From assembly GCF_018987235.1 (NCBI RefSeq), contig NZ_CP072197.1:1054001-1118000 (forward strand): a DNA stretch of 64,000 nt. Direction: 5' to 3'. Positions 17,042-26,814 of this stretch are shown piece after piece (within the stretch, counting starts at the first letter, position 1; each line of letters starts with the position of its first letter). The position numbers and the translations under genes were made by a program. Under the pieces are notes generated by a model. The model did no database searches and had not been told where the DNA came from. It saw only the letters and a program-made list of their open reading frames with translations. This stretch comes from Lactobacillus crispatus (GTDB lineage: Bacteria; Bacillota; Bacilli; Lactobacillales; Lactobacillaceae).

Positions 17042-18413
17042 GAAACTGTCAAATCTTTTGTGTAAATAGATCTTTCTCGTAAATTGATTTTTTAATTATT
17101 TATTTAATCAAAGTAGGATTCTAAGGTGTCCTGAACCTGACCAAAGCCTTTATGAATTCGATTGAAATAACGGTCATTGTAGCTCATTGCCTGGATGCCA
17201 ATAAATGCATCAAGCGACTGTTCAGTTGGAAATTCTGCCTTAGGCTTAGCTTTACGCTTGATGACGTTGTTAAAGGATTCAATCATATTGGTTGAATAAA
17301 TTGAAGCTCTGATTTGTTTGGGATAATTGTAGAAGACTAGCAGATCGGGCTCAATTTCCTTCAAACCTTTGATGACATGGCTATAAGCTTTATTCCATTT
17401 GGCATAGAATTTGTGCAAGACAGCTGCAGCTTCTTTTTTGCTTGTCTGTTGATGTATCTGCTTGAATTCGTTCATGATCTTTTCACGATCGTCGACGCGT
17501 ACTTTAGCGCAGATATTGCGCATGACATGAACCAGGCAGCGTTGAAAATGAGCTTTAGGATAAGTCCTGGCCAAGGCTGTTTTCATGCCAACAACACCAT
17601 CAGAAAGAAAAAGCTCAACTTGCTTCAAGCCTCTGGACTTCATGTTTTGAAGCATCTCTGTCCAAACTTCAATGTTCTCACTAGGAGCAATGCAGTAGTC
17701 AATGACTTCCTTATGTCCATTAGGTTTAATGCCAATGGCAATATATACTGCTTCACGCTCAAACGTTTCTCGGCGCAAAGGAAGGTATGTCGCATCCAAA
17801 TAGACACAGAAAAACTTGTCGCTTAGCTTGCGCTTGTGATAAGCCTCAATCTTGGGGAGCATCTGCTTGGAAATATTTGATACTTGAGCTGGACTATAAT
17901 GACTGCCATACATTTTCTCAATCAAGTCAGCGATTTCTCTGGTAGTTACGCCTTTGGAGTATAGCTTGATAATCGTGCTTTCCAAAACATCAGAGTGCTG
18001 CTTGTAGTCAGGCAGCGTGTGCTGATGAAACTGACCGTTGCGGTCTCGAGGCACTTGCACTTCAATTGGTCCAAACTGGGTATCAACCTTGCGGAAATAA
18101 GCACCATTTCTAGAATTGCCAGTATTCCAGCCATTTCTGGCATAGGGATCATAGCCTAGAAAGGCAGTCAACTCAGCTTCTAGCAAGTTATTAACAGCCT
18201 GTTGTAGCTCTTTGCGCAATAAATCATTTATTTTGTCTGGATTGAATAGAGCTTGAGCAAAATCTTTGGTAAAATCATTCATGAAGGAGTTCTTCTTTCT
18301 GTATGTGTTTTTTTGTTCAAACCAATCATACGAGAAAGGAACTCCTTTTTCTAATGTTTAAAGAAATAAATTTAAGGAATCATTCATCCTTACACAAACT
18401 ATTTTACAGTCTC
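17042..18413 (-). mobile_element. IS256-family insertion sequence, copy 3 (1372 bp)
   Basis: Opposite orientation to the other copies. Target duplication tacttgat at 17034-17041 and 18414-18421. Ends and length are identical to copy 1. Together with copy 2 it forms an inverted pair around the DUF1275 gene. Confidence 0.95.
17104..18282 (-). CDS. IS256-family transposase, copy 3
   Basis: Identical 392-residue transposase read on the minus strand, DDE residues intact, with the same leader ORF and stem-loop before its ATG. Confidence 0.95.
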   Translation of the reverse strand: MNDFTKDFAQALFNPDKINDLLRKELQQAVNNLLEAELTAFLGYDPYARNGWNTGNSRNGAYFRKVDTQFGPIEVQVPRDRNGQFHQHTLPDYKQHSDVLESTIIKLYSKGVTTREIADLIEKMYGSHYSPAQVSNISKQMLPKIEAYHKRKLSDKFFCVYLDATYLPLRRETFEREAVYIAIGIKPNGHKEVIDYCIAPSENIEVWTEMLQNMKSRGLKQVELFLSDGVVGMKTALARTYPKAHFQRCLVHVMRNICAKVRVDDREKIMNEFKQIHQQTSKKEAAAVLHKFYAKWNKAYSHVIKGLKEIEPDLLVFYNYPKQIRASIYSTNMIESFNNVIKRKAKPKAEFPTEQSLDAFIGIQAMSYNDRYFNRIHKGFGQVQDTLESYFD

Positions 18414-18567
18414 TACTTGATATATCGGGATTTCTTCTTAGTTGTTAGTTTCAGATAAAATCGTTTTGAATCGTCTAGTTTCATATTTTTCGCCCCATTT
18501 TTGCCCCATAAAATTACTAAAAATCACAATGTTTTCTGAATTTTATTGATAATAATATATATGTTAT

Positions 18568-19532
18568 ACGCGTGGTGCTAGTTAAATCTTTCTAGACAAT
18601 AAGCCAAATTATAAGCTAAAATTGCAATTTCCAACCGGCTTTGAAAGCCTATCAGACTACGTGCTCGATTGTTCTCGGCATTGTAATAGGTCAGAAGCGA
18701 AAAGTCGCTTTCAATTGTTCTGCGAATAGCCATCAATTGATGATCATTGTGCTTTTTAGCTCCTGTCATATTTTTACGATATGGTGTCCAAAGTTCATAA
18801 CCCATTTGTTTTAGCTGTTGATGCAGTTCTTTGCCTAAATAGCCTTCGTCGCCAAGAAGATAGTAATTAGATGGATGTGCATTTTCCATCAGTTCAACTG
18901 TCTCCTTGGCATCATGAACTGATGCTTTTGTTACGACATAATCAAGAATGTAACCGTCATCGCTAACAATGGCATGAACTTTGAAACCATAGAAGTAAAT
19001 TTTCTTGGTGGCCTTATAACCAATGTTGGCATAACCGCGAAAAATTTTAGCACGATAGTTGCGAATTGGTTGGCAAACAGGTACCGGAAAGCTGTCAATG
19101 ATCAAGAAATGTCCATTCAGGTCAACCTTTTTATTCATTTCTTGCCGTATCTGATAAATCAATTGCAATAGCTGACGTGAACGCCGATTAAAACGTGAGT
19201 GTGATAAACAATTGAAACATTCACAGAATCTTCTTTGTGATTCAATTCCTGTCTTAGCTTGCCAGATAAGTAAAGCCAAAATCAGACTGTCCGTAGTTTT
19301 AATTTGATCAATATTTCGCCGATGAGTAAACTCAGCCGGTGCATACAAACGATACCAGTGCCGACAAATTATCACTAAATCTTTAAAACTAACTTGTAAA
19401 TGGTGGCTAAAACGCTTAAGCTTAAGGCAGTTCAATCAGATCAGACTCTTTTCTATTATTACTATTTACAAGTCGAGTCTAACAAGATTGGACTTTTTTA
19501 TTAACTAAAACGATTTAACTAGCACCACGCGT
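18568..19532 (-). mobile_element. IS982-family insertion sequence (965 bp)
   Basis: Perfect terminal inverted repeats of 20 bp or more, beginning acgcgtggtgctagttaaat. Flanks atgttat at 18561-18567 and 19533-19539 form a 7-bp target duplication. Size and transposase fit IS982. Confidence 0.92.
18578..19435 (-). CDS. IS982-family transposase
   Basis: 285 residues. Catalytic region with LIIDSFPVPVCQPIRNYRA (first Asp), GYKATKKIYFYGFKVH, LLGDEGYLG (second Asp) and RRTIESDFSLL (Glu), the DDE pattern of IS982. The apparent start is TTG 19435 without a clear ribosome site. The frame is intact and fills the element. Confidence 0.92.
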   Translation of the reverse strand: MNCLKLKRFSHHLQVSFKDLVIICRHWYRLYAPAEFTHRRNIDQIKTTDSLILALLIWQAKTGIESQRRFCECFNCLSHSRFNRRSRQLLQLIYQIRQEMNKKVDLNGHFLIIDSFPVPVCQPIRNYRAKIFRGYANIGYKATKKIYFYGFKVHAIVSDDGYILDYVVTKASVHDAKETVELMENAHPSNYYLLGDEGYLGKELHQQLKQMGYELWTPYRKNMTGAKKHNDHQLMAIRRTIESDFSLLTYYNAENNRARSLIGFQSRLEIAILAYNLAYCLERFN

Positions 19533-19539
19533 ATGTTAT

Positions 19540-19857
19540 TTACTAACTACTACTCTATTCTATTTTTATTAACTGCTCTTAAAGTTACTTGAAATATTAT
19601 TAAATAAATAATCAAGCGGTAAAAATGATAATTCTACTAAACTCATGACTCAAGTCGCTACTTAAATCTGTGTTTTTACATGAATAAGACATCTAAATAA
19701 AGTTTCAATCTTCAAAAAATGCTGAGAATCACTCTAAGATTTCTTTTTAATGAATTAATTTATCGTGGTTACTCAATCTTTATACAAACAAGCAACATTT
19801 TAATTCATTATTATAACCCTTATACCTCTATCTCCCCTCCTCTGCTGACCAGGGAAG
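19540..19857. other. intergenic spacer, nothing recognised
   Basis: About 320 bases of AT-rich DNA between the IS982 element and the terminator of the GlsB-like gene. No ORF with a ribosome site, no repeat and no clear promoter were seen. Confidence 0.6.
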
Positions 19858-19860
19858 ACG

Positions 19861-19907
19861 AAAAAAGAGCCGAAATCAGACATAATTCGTCCAATCAGGC
19901 TCTTTTC
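19861..19907 (-). terminator. terminator of the GlsB-like gene
   Basis: Arms aaaagagcc and ggctctttt (9 bp perfect) with an inner partly paired loop. On the minus strand it ends in a T-run, 30 bases after the gene's stop. Confidence 0.75.
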
Positions 19908-19938
19908 TTATCTAGCTAGAATAAAAATCTGAATAAAA

Positions 19939-20199
19939 TCAATCTGTTGCAGGTCTAATTTTATTCATAATGAAGGCAACGACGATTACCAAGATAACTG
20001 CACCTAAAATTGACGGTACAATTGCCATGTCCGCAACCTTCGGTCCCCATTCCCCTAAAAGGGCTTGGCCTAGTGAAGATCCAACCAATCCTGCTAAAAT
20101 ATTAGCAATCCAGTTCATTGACTTACCATGTCCAGTTAAAGCACCTGCAATTAAGCCGATTACTCCACCAACAATTAATACCCAAATCCAATGTAGCAT
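19939..20199 (-). CDS. GlsB/YeaQ/YmgE-family stress-response membrane protein
   Basis: 86 residues, three hydrophobic glycine-rich segments (GGVIGLIAGALTG, ILAGLVGSSLGQALLG, ILGAVILVIVVAFIM), the pattern of the transglycosylase-associated family (PF04226). Despite that name no enzymatic role is established; members are induced by stress. ATG at 20199 is chosen because AAGGTGATC lies 7 bases upstream; a longer frame from 20253 lacks a ribosome site. Confidence 0.85.
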   Translation of the reverse strand: MLHWIWVLIVGGVIGLIAGALTGHGKSMNWIANILAGLVGSSLGQALLGEWGPKVADMAIVPSILGAVILVIVVAFIMNKIRPATD

Positions 20200-20556
20200 T
20201 TTGATCACCTTTGCTTTCTTGCAAAATATCTTATCACATTTCTGATTAAACAAAGCGCTTTCTTTAACTATCTTTATTTTAAGCGAATGAACTATTTCTT
20301 GTCACTTTTAAAATATATTATTTGACTGTCTTATACTTTTCTTTAGATTTGGGGCATATTTCTTGCCACGACTAATTCTTTATTTTTTGTCTATTGTATA
20401 TCTCAATTTGATTTCAATTTTTTTCGGTTTGATTACTGATATATTAATAAATGATCTCATCTATTGCCTTTTGAGAACTATATCTGTAGTCTATAAAGTA
20501 TAAATTATGTGAGAGATATAGATAAGATTCTCTCCACTAAGTATGGAGGACATAAA
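20200..20556. other. divergent intergenic region
   Basis: About 350 bases between the GlsB-like gene and the lysozyme gene, holding presumably both promoters and the GGAGG ribosome site of the lysozyme at 20544-20548. No RNA motif was recognised. Confidence 0.5.
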
Positions 20557-21714
20557 TTGTTTAAAAGGAAATCAATTATTAAATTAGCATGTGCAACTAT
20601 GTTAACGAATGCAGGTGTCACACTTTTATCTCAAATGACTCGTTTCTCTGACTCAGAGAGCATTGTGCAAGCTTCATCAACATCAGTTGTTGCTAAAGCC
20701 CTTGGAATTGATGTTGCCAGCTACCAAAGCGCAGATTTAACTGCTCATGCCAAGGCTGGTTCTCAATTTGCAATCGTTAAAGTTAGTGAGGGAACCAGTT
20801 ATCGCAACCCTAAGGCAGCCAATCAGATTAAATCTGCTATTGCTAATGATATGATGCCGATGGCTTATCATTTTGCAACTTTTAGTTCAAGTTCATCGGC
20901 CGCTAAGCGCGAAGCGCAATACGCAATTTCTTCTGCTAAGGCGTTGGGATTACCAGCTGGCTCATACTTAGCCTGCGATTATGAAACTGGTCAGGGCAAT
21001 ATCATTACTAATGGTAAAAATGTGACAGCTAAGGCTATTATTGCCTTTATGGATCAAATTAAGGCGGCTGGCTATCAACCACTTCTCTATGCTAGTTCTT
21101 CCGTTTTGCAAAACAATATTAATACTCCATCTATCGTGAACAAGTATCCTAATTCACTCTGGGTAGCCGCATATGCGATTTCAGGCCGAGTAGACCAACC
21201 CAACTTTAAATACTTCCCTTCAATGGATGGTGTCGCAATCTGGCAGTTCACAGATAATTGGCGCGGAATGAATACTGATGGCAATATTACAGTCTTGCCA
21301 TTATCAATCGCAGGTAACGCGGCAGTCTCACAGGCTCCTAAGGCTTCCAATACCAAGAAAACAGCTACAGTTATGTACAAGTCATATGTTTATGACAAAA
21401 ATAGCAACCGGACAAATGATTTTTATAATGCTTACAGCTCTATTACTTATTATGACAATAAGGTGAGAATTAAAGGCAAATCAATGATTCGTGTCGGTGA
21501 AGACAAGTATGTGATGGCAAGTAACGTACTAGGCAATTCACGCGTCTTTAAAGCTGATGCTAAAGTGTATAAAAATGATGGCACCATTAATACAAAATGG
21601 TCTACTAAAAAATCCGGTTCACCGATCAAGACTTATGGCCCTAAACATTACATCAATAATGAAGCTTACTATCGAATTGGTAAAAATGCTTACGTTAAAG
21701 CAGACAAGTTCTAA
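20557..21714 (+). CDS. secreted GH25 lysozyme with C-terminal SLAP domain
   Basis: About 385 residues. It has a basic N-terminus and hydrophobic signal peptide ending near QASS, then a glycoside hydrolase family 25 muramidase domain (ALGIDVASYQ, YLACDYETGQ with the catalytic acid pair, LWVAAY, VAIWQFTDNW). The C-terminal ~110 residues form two repeats of the lactobacillar surface-layer attachment (SLAP) type, so the enzyme probably sits in the S-layer/wall and cleaves peptidoglycan. TTG at 20557 is chosen because GGAGG lies 8 bases upstream; the ATG 48 bases earlier has no ribosome site and would place charged residues before the signal peptide. Confidence 0.9.
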   Translation: MFKRKSIIKLACATMLTNAGVTLLSQMTRFSDSESIVQASSTSVVAKALGIDVASYQSADLTAHAKAGSQFAIVKVSEGTSYRNPKAANQIKSAIANDMMPMAYHFATFSSSSSAAKREAQYAISSAKALGLPAGSYLACDYETGQGNIITNGKNVTAKAIIAFMDQIKAAGYQPLLYASSSVLQNNINTPSIVNKYPNSLWVAAYAISGRVDQPNFKYFPSMDGVAIWQFTDNWRGMNTDGNITVLPLSIAGNAAVSQAPKASNTKKTATVMYKSYVYDKNSNRTNDFYNAYSSITYYDNKVRIKGKSMIRVGEDKYVMASNVLGNSRVFKADAKVYKNDGTINTKWSTKKSGSPIKTYGPKHYINNEAYYRIGKNAYVKADKF

Positions 21715-21723
21715 TTTATTTTT

Positions 21724-21749
21724 AGCAGCAAATATTTGCTGCTTTTTTG
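21724..21749 (+). terminator. terminator of the lysozyme gene
   Basis: Perfect palindrome agcagcaaatatttgctgct followed by six T, 10 bases after the stop. Confidence 0.9.
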
Positions 21750-21863
21750 ATGCATCCCTAAAACGTAAATGAACTGACGAATCATTTCCAATTTATTTAT
21801 CTGCATCCCTTTTTTACCCATGTTAAAATTAAGGCATTATATAGAAACGAGGATAAGATAAGG

Positions 21864-22475
21864 ATGAAATTTAAAAAGAAGTTAGCTTTATTCTTAGGTC
21901 TGGGAGTATTATTGCTTTCTCTGACTGGTTGTAGTGATTTTCAAAACTGGGAATTATCTATGCGCTCTAAGATTGGGGCATTGCCCTTAACAGTATCAAC
22001 GTATGATTCTAATGGACAAAAGATCGACCAGATCAAAGCTAAGTCAGTTAATATTCATACTGATAAAAAGATGTCACAGAAAAGTAGTAATGGCACTGAA
22101 CATTCTAGCGTAATTGATGTTGACTATGGCAATAATCGAATGATTCACGTTGGTTCTACTATGATTGCCTATGAAGGACTGAAAAACTACGAGGATGCAT
22201 TTAACAAAAAAGTTAAGATCGACGATCAAAATCGTTCTGTTCCTCTGTTAAATACAATGTATCAGAATTTTAAAAACGATTGGAATGGTAGCTCAAGAGT
22301 AGTAATGATTAGAAGCCAATTAGGAATGCCGATTGCTGTCTTTATTGGAAATCACGTCTCAATTCATAAGAGTGATATGAAGAATGCAACTCAATTTGTG
22401 ATTGATGGTCATCGTCTATTTGTTTACCGTGCTGATTACACAGTTTATCCAATGTCCAGTTTAAAAAGCAATTAA
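21864..22475 (+). CDS. lipoprotein, DUF5052-like
   Basis: 203 residues with a lipoprotein signal peptide: basic start, hydrophobic LFLGLGVLLLSLTGC with lipobox LTGC (Cys about 23). The mature part has no known catalytic motif and resembles the DUF5052 lipoproteins common in lactobacilli (family assignment from memory). It is monocistronic with its own terminator. Confidence 0.72.
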   Translation: MKFKKKLALFLGLGVLLLSLTGCSDFQNWELSMRSKIGALPLTVSTYDSNGQKIDQIKAKSVNIHTDKKMSQKSSNGTEHSSVIDVDYGNNRMIHVGSTMIAYEGLKNYEDAFNKKVKIDDQNRSVPLLNTMYQNFKNDWNGSSRVVMIRSQLGMPIAVFIGNHVSIHKSDMKNATQFVIDGHRLFVYRADYTVYPMSSLKSN

Positions 22476-22477
22476 CT

Positions 22478-22520
22478 ATAAAAAGTGTCAATCCTCATTT
22501 TAAGGACTGACACTTTTTAT
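22478..22520. terminator. bidirectional terminator
   Basis: Arms ataaaaagtgtca...cc and gg...tgacactttttat between the convergent lipoprotein gene and the acidic-protein gene. Confidence 0.85.
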
Positions 22521-22978
22521 TATTTATCATCAATTAATGCATTAAATGCTTCATTAGTTTCAACGATGTCGCTCATTACTTGATTAATCCAGTCATTAAG
22601 CTTATCGTTATCGTAGTTTTCTAAACCGCCTTCGGAATCTCCAATGTCCGCAATACCATTATTGAAATCTACTAGTTCAGTAATTAACTTTTGAGCAAAA
22701 ATCTTAGTGGTGCCACCAAAGTTTTCCGCAAAATTATTTACATCCCCATATGCATCGGCAATATCACTGAAAACTGTGACAGTTTTACCAAAAGTCTCAC
22801 TCAAGTTATCTACATCTGCTTGAGTTGGTACAGTCAATTCTTCATCTTCATTATTAAGTTGTTCATCTAAACGAACGCCAATGTCGTTTAACACTAAGTG
22901 ACCATCATATAGACGATTCAGTAATTTGATACCACTAGGGTTTTTAGCTTGGAAGTTTACACTAATTTTTTCTGTCAT
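22520..22978 (-). CDS. acidic hypothetical protein
   Basis: 152 residues, strongly acidic, cytoplasmic (no signal peptide or membrane span), with regular helix-forming heptad-like spacing from about 55 to 150. No family recognised. It is monocistronic with its own terminator; the ATG is preceded by a GAGGAAAA ribosome site. Confidence 0.65.
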   Translation of the reverse strand: MTEKISVNFQAKNPSGIKLLNRLYDGHLVLNDIGVRLDEQLNNEDEELTVPTQADVDNLSETFGKTVTVFSDIADAYGDVNNFAENFGGTTKIFAQKLITELVDFNNGIADIGDSEGGLENYDNDKLNDWINQVMSDIVETNEAFNALIDDK

Positions 22979-23229
22979 ACTTTTTCCTCATCTCACATAA
23001 TGTATTTTCATCTATTGTACAATTTTTAGCCAAAAAATACGACTAAACAAGGAAAATAAGCTTTTTTCGATTCTTTATAAAAAATGTTATATTTTACTTG
23101 AACATTAGCAATAAAGAGCATAAAATAAACGATTGAAAAGTGTTGTACCATACAAACAACATATGTTTGTAAGTAATGTTTGAATTACTAAATGTAATTT
23201 GCCCTTACTTACTGACGAGCAATCACTGT

Positions 23230-23424
23230 TGCTATAATTAGAATGCTAAGAGTTTTCTATAAGCGTTGCTGGTATTCTAGTTATAGTGACATGATTATCT
23301 AAGTTAAATTTAGTTGCAATCATTTTTCTACGTTAGTACTATAGATATTCACGTTCGAATGAGCGCAGTAATTTTAAATTAGACTTTTTTTTATCACCTA
23401 TTCCTGAGAATAGGTGATTTTTTT
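23230..23424 (+). ncRNA. candidate orphan small RNA with own promoter and terminator
   Basis: An extended -10 TGcTATAAT (23230-23238) is followed about 155 bases later by a strong terminator (23394-23424). No ORF with a ribosome site lies between, and the terminator cannot belong to any plus-strand gene upstream (the nearest, the 22.5-kb lipoprotein, has its own). The predicted transcript is about 180 nt. Size would suit 6S RNA or a regulatory RNA, but the characteristic 6S structure could not be shown by eye. Confidence 0.4.
23394..23424 (+). terminator. strong orphan rho-independent terminator
   Basis: Perfect 10-bp stem tcacctattc / gaataggtga with a 4-base loop, then seven or more T. It lies about 55 bases before xerS and does not follow any recognised plus-strand gene. 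Confidence 0.9.
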
Positions 23425-23480
23425 ATGATTAACGTATTTGTATGATATAATATAAACATTAGTTCGTGAAAGGAGCAGAT

Positions 23481-24548
23481 ATGGAAACTGCTAAATACCT
23501 AGAATTGATCCAAATTGAAGTAAATAAATTGCCTGATTTTGTTAAGCAATTTAATCTTGGTACTAATCATTCATTAACTACTACTTACCAGTACTTAACT
23601 GAAATTCGACGCTTCTTCGATTGGCTACGTCAAGAAAATATCTCTTCTGCTTCAGATAATGCTCATGTTACTACGGATACATTAGCCAACTTACGTCGCA
23701 ATGACATAATGCTGTATATTGATTATTTAGGACATACCCGTAATAAGCAAGGCCGACTAAACTCCCCCACTACGATTAATCGCTCAATTAATGCTTTACG
23801 CTCCCTATTTAAGTTTTTAACCATTACTGCCGACAATAATCATGGTGAGCCATATTTTGAGCGGAATGTAATGCTTAAAATTAATTCTTTAAATGATACG
23901 CAAACACTTAATTATCGGGCTCATGTACTTGAAAGCCACATGTACACTGGTAAGTTAAAATTTGAATTTTTGACTTTTATTGATCAGGACTATATTAACC
24001 ATTGTAATAAGCAAGCAAAGATTGGTTTTAAGCAAAACAAAGAACGTGACATGGCAATTGCTGCATTAATCTTAGGTACCGGCATTCGGGTGTCTGAATG
24101 TGCTGGCGTTGATTTGAGTGATTTAAACCTTAAGGATGCTGTACTAGATGTAACTAGAAAAGGCGGACAAAAAGATAGTGTACCAATTGCAGAATGGACA
24201 CTTCCTTATATCAAGCGATATAAAGGTATTCGTAATGAACGCTATCATGCAGATAGTAAGCAAGTGGCATTCTTTTTAACTCAATGGCATGGTCAAACGC
24301 GGCGAATTACAACTAATGCAATTGAAAAAATGATCAATAAGTATTCTGCAGCTTTTGGTCATCCCCTTACCCCACATAAGTTACGTCATACGGTTGCTTC
24401 TGAGCTCTATGAAGTAACTAAAGATCAAGTGCTTGTAGCACAACAGCTAGGTCAAAAAGGCACTTCAGCCACCGATCTATATACTCATGTTGATCAGAAA
24501 AAACAGCGTGCGGCTCTCAATGAGATCTCAAAAGAAAATCACGATTAA
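23481..24548 (+). CDS. xerS: site-specific tyrosine recombinase XerS
   Basis: About 355 residues, the single-recombinase chromosome-dimer resolution enzyme of streptococci and many lactobacilli. SAM-like N-terminal domain about 15-120; catalytic residues in LGTGIRVSE (Arg), DVTRKGGQKD (Lys), TPHKLRHTVAS (His, Arg) and ATDLYTHV (Tyr). ATG 23481 is used because of the GAAAGGAG just upstream. In other genomes the difSL site lies near xerS; no convincing match was found here. Confidence 0.88.
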   Translation: METAKYLELIQIEVNKLPDFVKQFNLGTNHSLTTTYQYLTEIRRFFDWLRQENISSASDNAHVTTDTLANLRRNDIMLYIDYLGHTRNKQGRLNSPTTINRSINALRSLFKFLTITADNNHGEPYFERNVMLKINSLNDTQTLNYRAHVLESHMYTGKLKFEFLTFIDQDYINHCNKQAKIGFKQNKERDMAIAALILGTGIRVSECAGVDLSDLNLKDAVLDVTRKGGQKDSVPIAEWTLPYIKRYKGIRNERYHADSKQVAFFLTQWHGQTRRITTNAIEKMINKYSAAFGHPLTPHKLRHTVASELYEVTKDQVLVAQQLGQKGTSATDLYTHVDQKKQRAALNEISKENHD

Positions 24549-24560
24549 TCAAATTAAATG

Positions 24561-24600
24561 CAAAAACGAGTTTGGCTATTCAATTCCAAACTCGTTTTTT
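24561..24600. terminator. bidirectional terminator between xerS and the MutS2-like gene
   Basis: Perfect 14-bp arms aaaaacgagtttgg / ccaaactcgttttt with a 10-base loop. Confidence 0.9.
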
Positions 24601-24601
24601 A

Positions 24602-26478
24602 TTAATGTTTCAATTTCTTGTAAGCTTTTTTGGAGCCACGATCTAGATCACGATTAAACTTATAATCTTGCCAGTCTTTAACAAAGAGTAAATCTAAGTT
24701 ATATCCTTTTGGGTACAAGTCTTTAGCTAGTCGTCTTAATTGTAAACGTCTGAGTGGTACTTCTACAAATTCTTTTGCCAAAAATATCTTTGCTGCATTT
24801 TGGGTAGGAAGATATTTATAAAAGATTCCTTCTTCTTTTAAATTGGTAGCATATACAATATCACCTTTATGAAATTCTTTTTTAACAACCAGGTTGCTTT
24901 TGTTTTTCCGCTGGTGAACGAAACGTTTTTTAAAGATAAAGGTAAATTATTGCCCGCTAATATGGCTTCTGCTTGATGCAGAACATTTTCTGGAATACCT
25001 GATTTTTTGGCGATCCATAGTGCTCGACTATTACCAATACTTCCTATCTTTAACTTATAAGTAGGTTGCAGATTTTTTAAGTCAAAATCCATTGCAGCTG
25101 TGATAAAACCATCATGCTGCTTAGCAAAATCCTTAATAGAGCTGTAGTGTGTTGTGGCCATGATTAAACAGCCACGTAAATACAACTCTTGTAGAATTCC
25201 AATAGCGAGTGCGCTTCCTTCATTTGGATCTGTCCCTGTCCCTAATTCATCTAATAATACTAAACTATGGAATTGAGCATATTTGGTAATCATGGCAATA
25301 TCTTTCATTTCGGCTGAAAAAGTACTCAGAGAATTATCTAGGTCCTGGTGATCACCTATTAAAGTAAAAACGTCATCCATTAATGGAATATCACATGGTT
25401 TATCGCTTGGTAAAAACAGACCTAGTTCGGTCATTAAAATCATCAAACCAGTAGTTTTAAGCGCGACGGTTTTACCACCAGCATTTGGTCCTGTAATCAT
25501 TAGAACACTATTTTCTTGGGTTAATTCTAAGGTTAACGGAACAGGATTAATGATCAAGGGATGCCGCACTGCACGTAAAACAAGAGAATTTTCACGATTA
25601 ATTTTAGGCCTAATACAATTATATTTTTGTGCAAACTTTCCCCTAGCAAAAATCATATCTAGTAAAGTGATTAGTTCAATGTTACGCTTAATATCATCCT
25701 TCACGTCGTATATTTTTGCAGTTAAAGCACCTAAGATTGCTAGTTCTAGATTACGTATTTGTGCCTTTAAATTGGTTATTTGCTGATTTAGACGAACAAC
25801 CTTAGCAGGTTGAAAGTAGACGGTTTGTCCACCATTAGAAACAGCCACAATAGTCCCTGACAATTGATTTTTGTAGTTTGCTTTAATTGGAATGGTAGCG
25901 TAGCCCTCTTTTTCAACGATCATTGCGTCTCTAATCATTTTTTGATTAGGTTTACTAGTCAAAAAATGATTTAATGCAGTTTTGAGTTCAGTAACAGATT
26001 TCTTTAAGTCGCGGCGCATTTTTGCTAGTTCACGATCTGCCTCATCGCGTACTTGACCATGTTCAATAGTAGTATAAATAGCATTTTCAATGTCTGGCAA
26101 TAGCGTCATGTCTTGGACATATGCATTGAGTAATGGTGCTAGCTGCTCATGTCTGGCTAAAAAGCGTTGTAGTAGGCGATTTACTCGTAAAAATTCTGCT
26201 ACTTTTTCTAGATCATCGGGAGTTAAGATTAGTCCTTTTTCAGCTTTAGTAATTAAATGCTCGATATCCTCAGAACTGGCAAAAGGAATGTGCTGCCGTA
26301 ATTTCAAAATCTTCACGGCTTCTTCTGTTTCATTAAGCAGTTGTTCTACTTTATGTAAATTGCTACTTGGTTGGGCGGAACTTAATTGTTCTTTGGCAGC
26401 AATAGTAATTGCCTGTTGAGCTAAGATATCTTTAACTTGAGTAAAGTTTAAGTTTTGATTATTGTTGATATTTTTCAA
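24602..26478 (-). pseudogene. MutS2-like ATPase gene broken by a frameshift
   Basis: The first frame (546 codons) covers a MutS2-type core: clamp/lever helices and the ATPase with Walker A MITGPNAGGKT, Walker B LVLLDELGTG and TTHYSSIKDF. About residue 520 it leaves frame at a run of six A. Adding one A restores a continuation of ~105 residues (KKRFVHQRKNK to the stop at 24602). Repaired length is about 625 residues, with no C-terminal Smr nuclease domain, so it is a short MutS2 paralogue rather than canonical MutS2. The ATPase domain itself is complete and could still be made as a truncated protein. Confidence 0.75.
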
Positions 26479-26770
26479 TTTGATGTAATTTCCTTATGTT
26501 TAATTTAACGTTGATTGTAACTAATGGCTTAATAAGTATGCTTGCAGACATATGCATTTCCTCGAATTTCTATAATTTGATTTAAAAATGATTGTAACAT
26601 AAAAAGAACATTAAAATAAATACTATAGTAAAACAGTTATTAAATTAATTCCTATATTTTGTGATAACCATAGCACTATTGCACATTATAGCAATTTTAC
26701 TATGACATTCAACACTAGTATCTCAACTGTAATTTTTAATTACAAATCTATTATCGTAAAAAGGGTAAAC
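26479..26770. other. promoter region of the MutS2-like gene
   Basis: About 290 bases, AT-rich, without ORF or recognised RNA motif. Divergent or readthrough transcription is blocked by the degV terminator at its right end. Confidence 0.5.
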
Positions 26771-26800
26771 AAAAAAAGACCATAGTACAAACTATGGTCT
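26771..26800 (-). terminator. terminator of degV
   Basis: Perfect 10-bp arms agaccatagt / actatggtct with a 4-base loop. On the minus strand it is followed by seven T. Confidence 0.9.
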
Positions 26801-26814
26801 ATGGCTATTTGTTC

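Larger units (their letters stand above)
17016..18429. repeat. 12-bp perfect hairpin split by IS256 copy 3
   Basis: cccgatatatca (17016-17027) and tgatatatcggg (18418-18429) are exact inverted complements. Removing the IS and one target copy leaves a hairpin with a 10-base loop (acaatttact). The insertion is at the loop/right-arm junction. Confidence 0.8.

Noticed and set aside
18421..18567. Short minus-strand frame ending in GQKWGEKYETRRF, as an integrase C-terminus or attachment site
   Set aside because: Only about 30 codons, closed upstream by a stop, and no conserved catalytic motif; the repeated gccccat is suggestive only.
19719..19919. 66-codon plus-strand frame near 19.8 kb
   Set aside because: No ribosome site, and its end overlaps the terminator of the GlsB-like gene.
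23000..23480. A difSL site near xerS
   Set aside because: Several AT-rich stretches were compared with the remembered difSL pattern, but none had both convincing arms; not reported as a feature.
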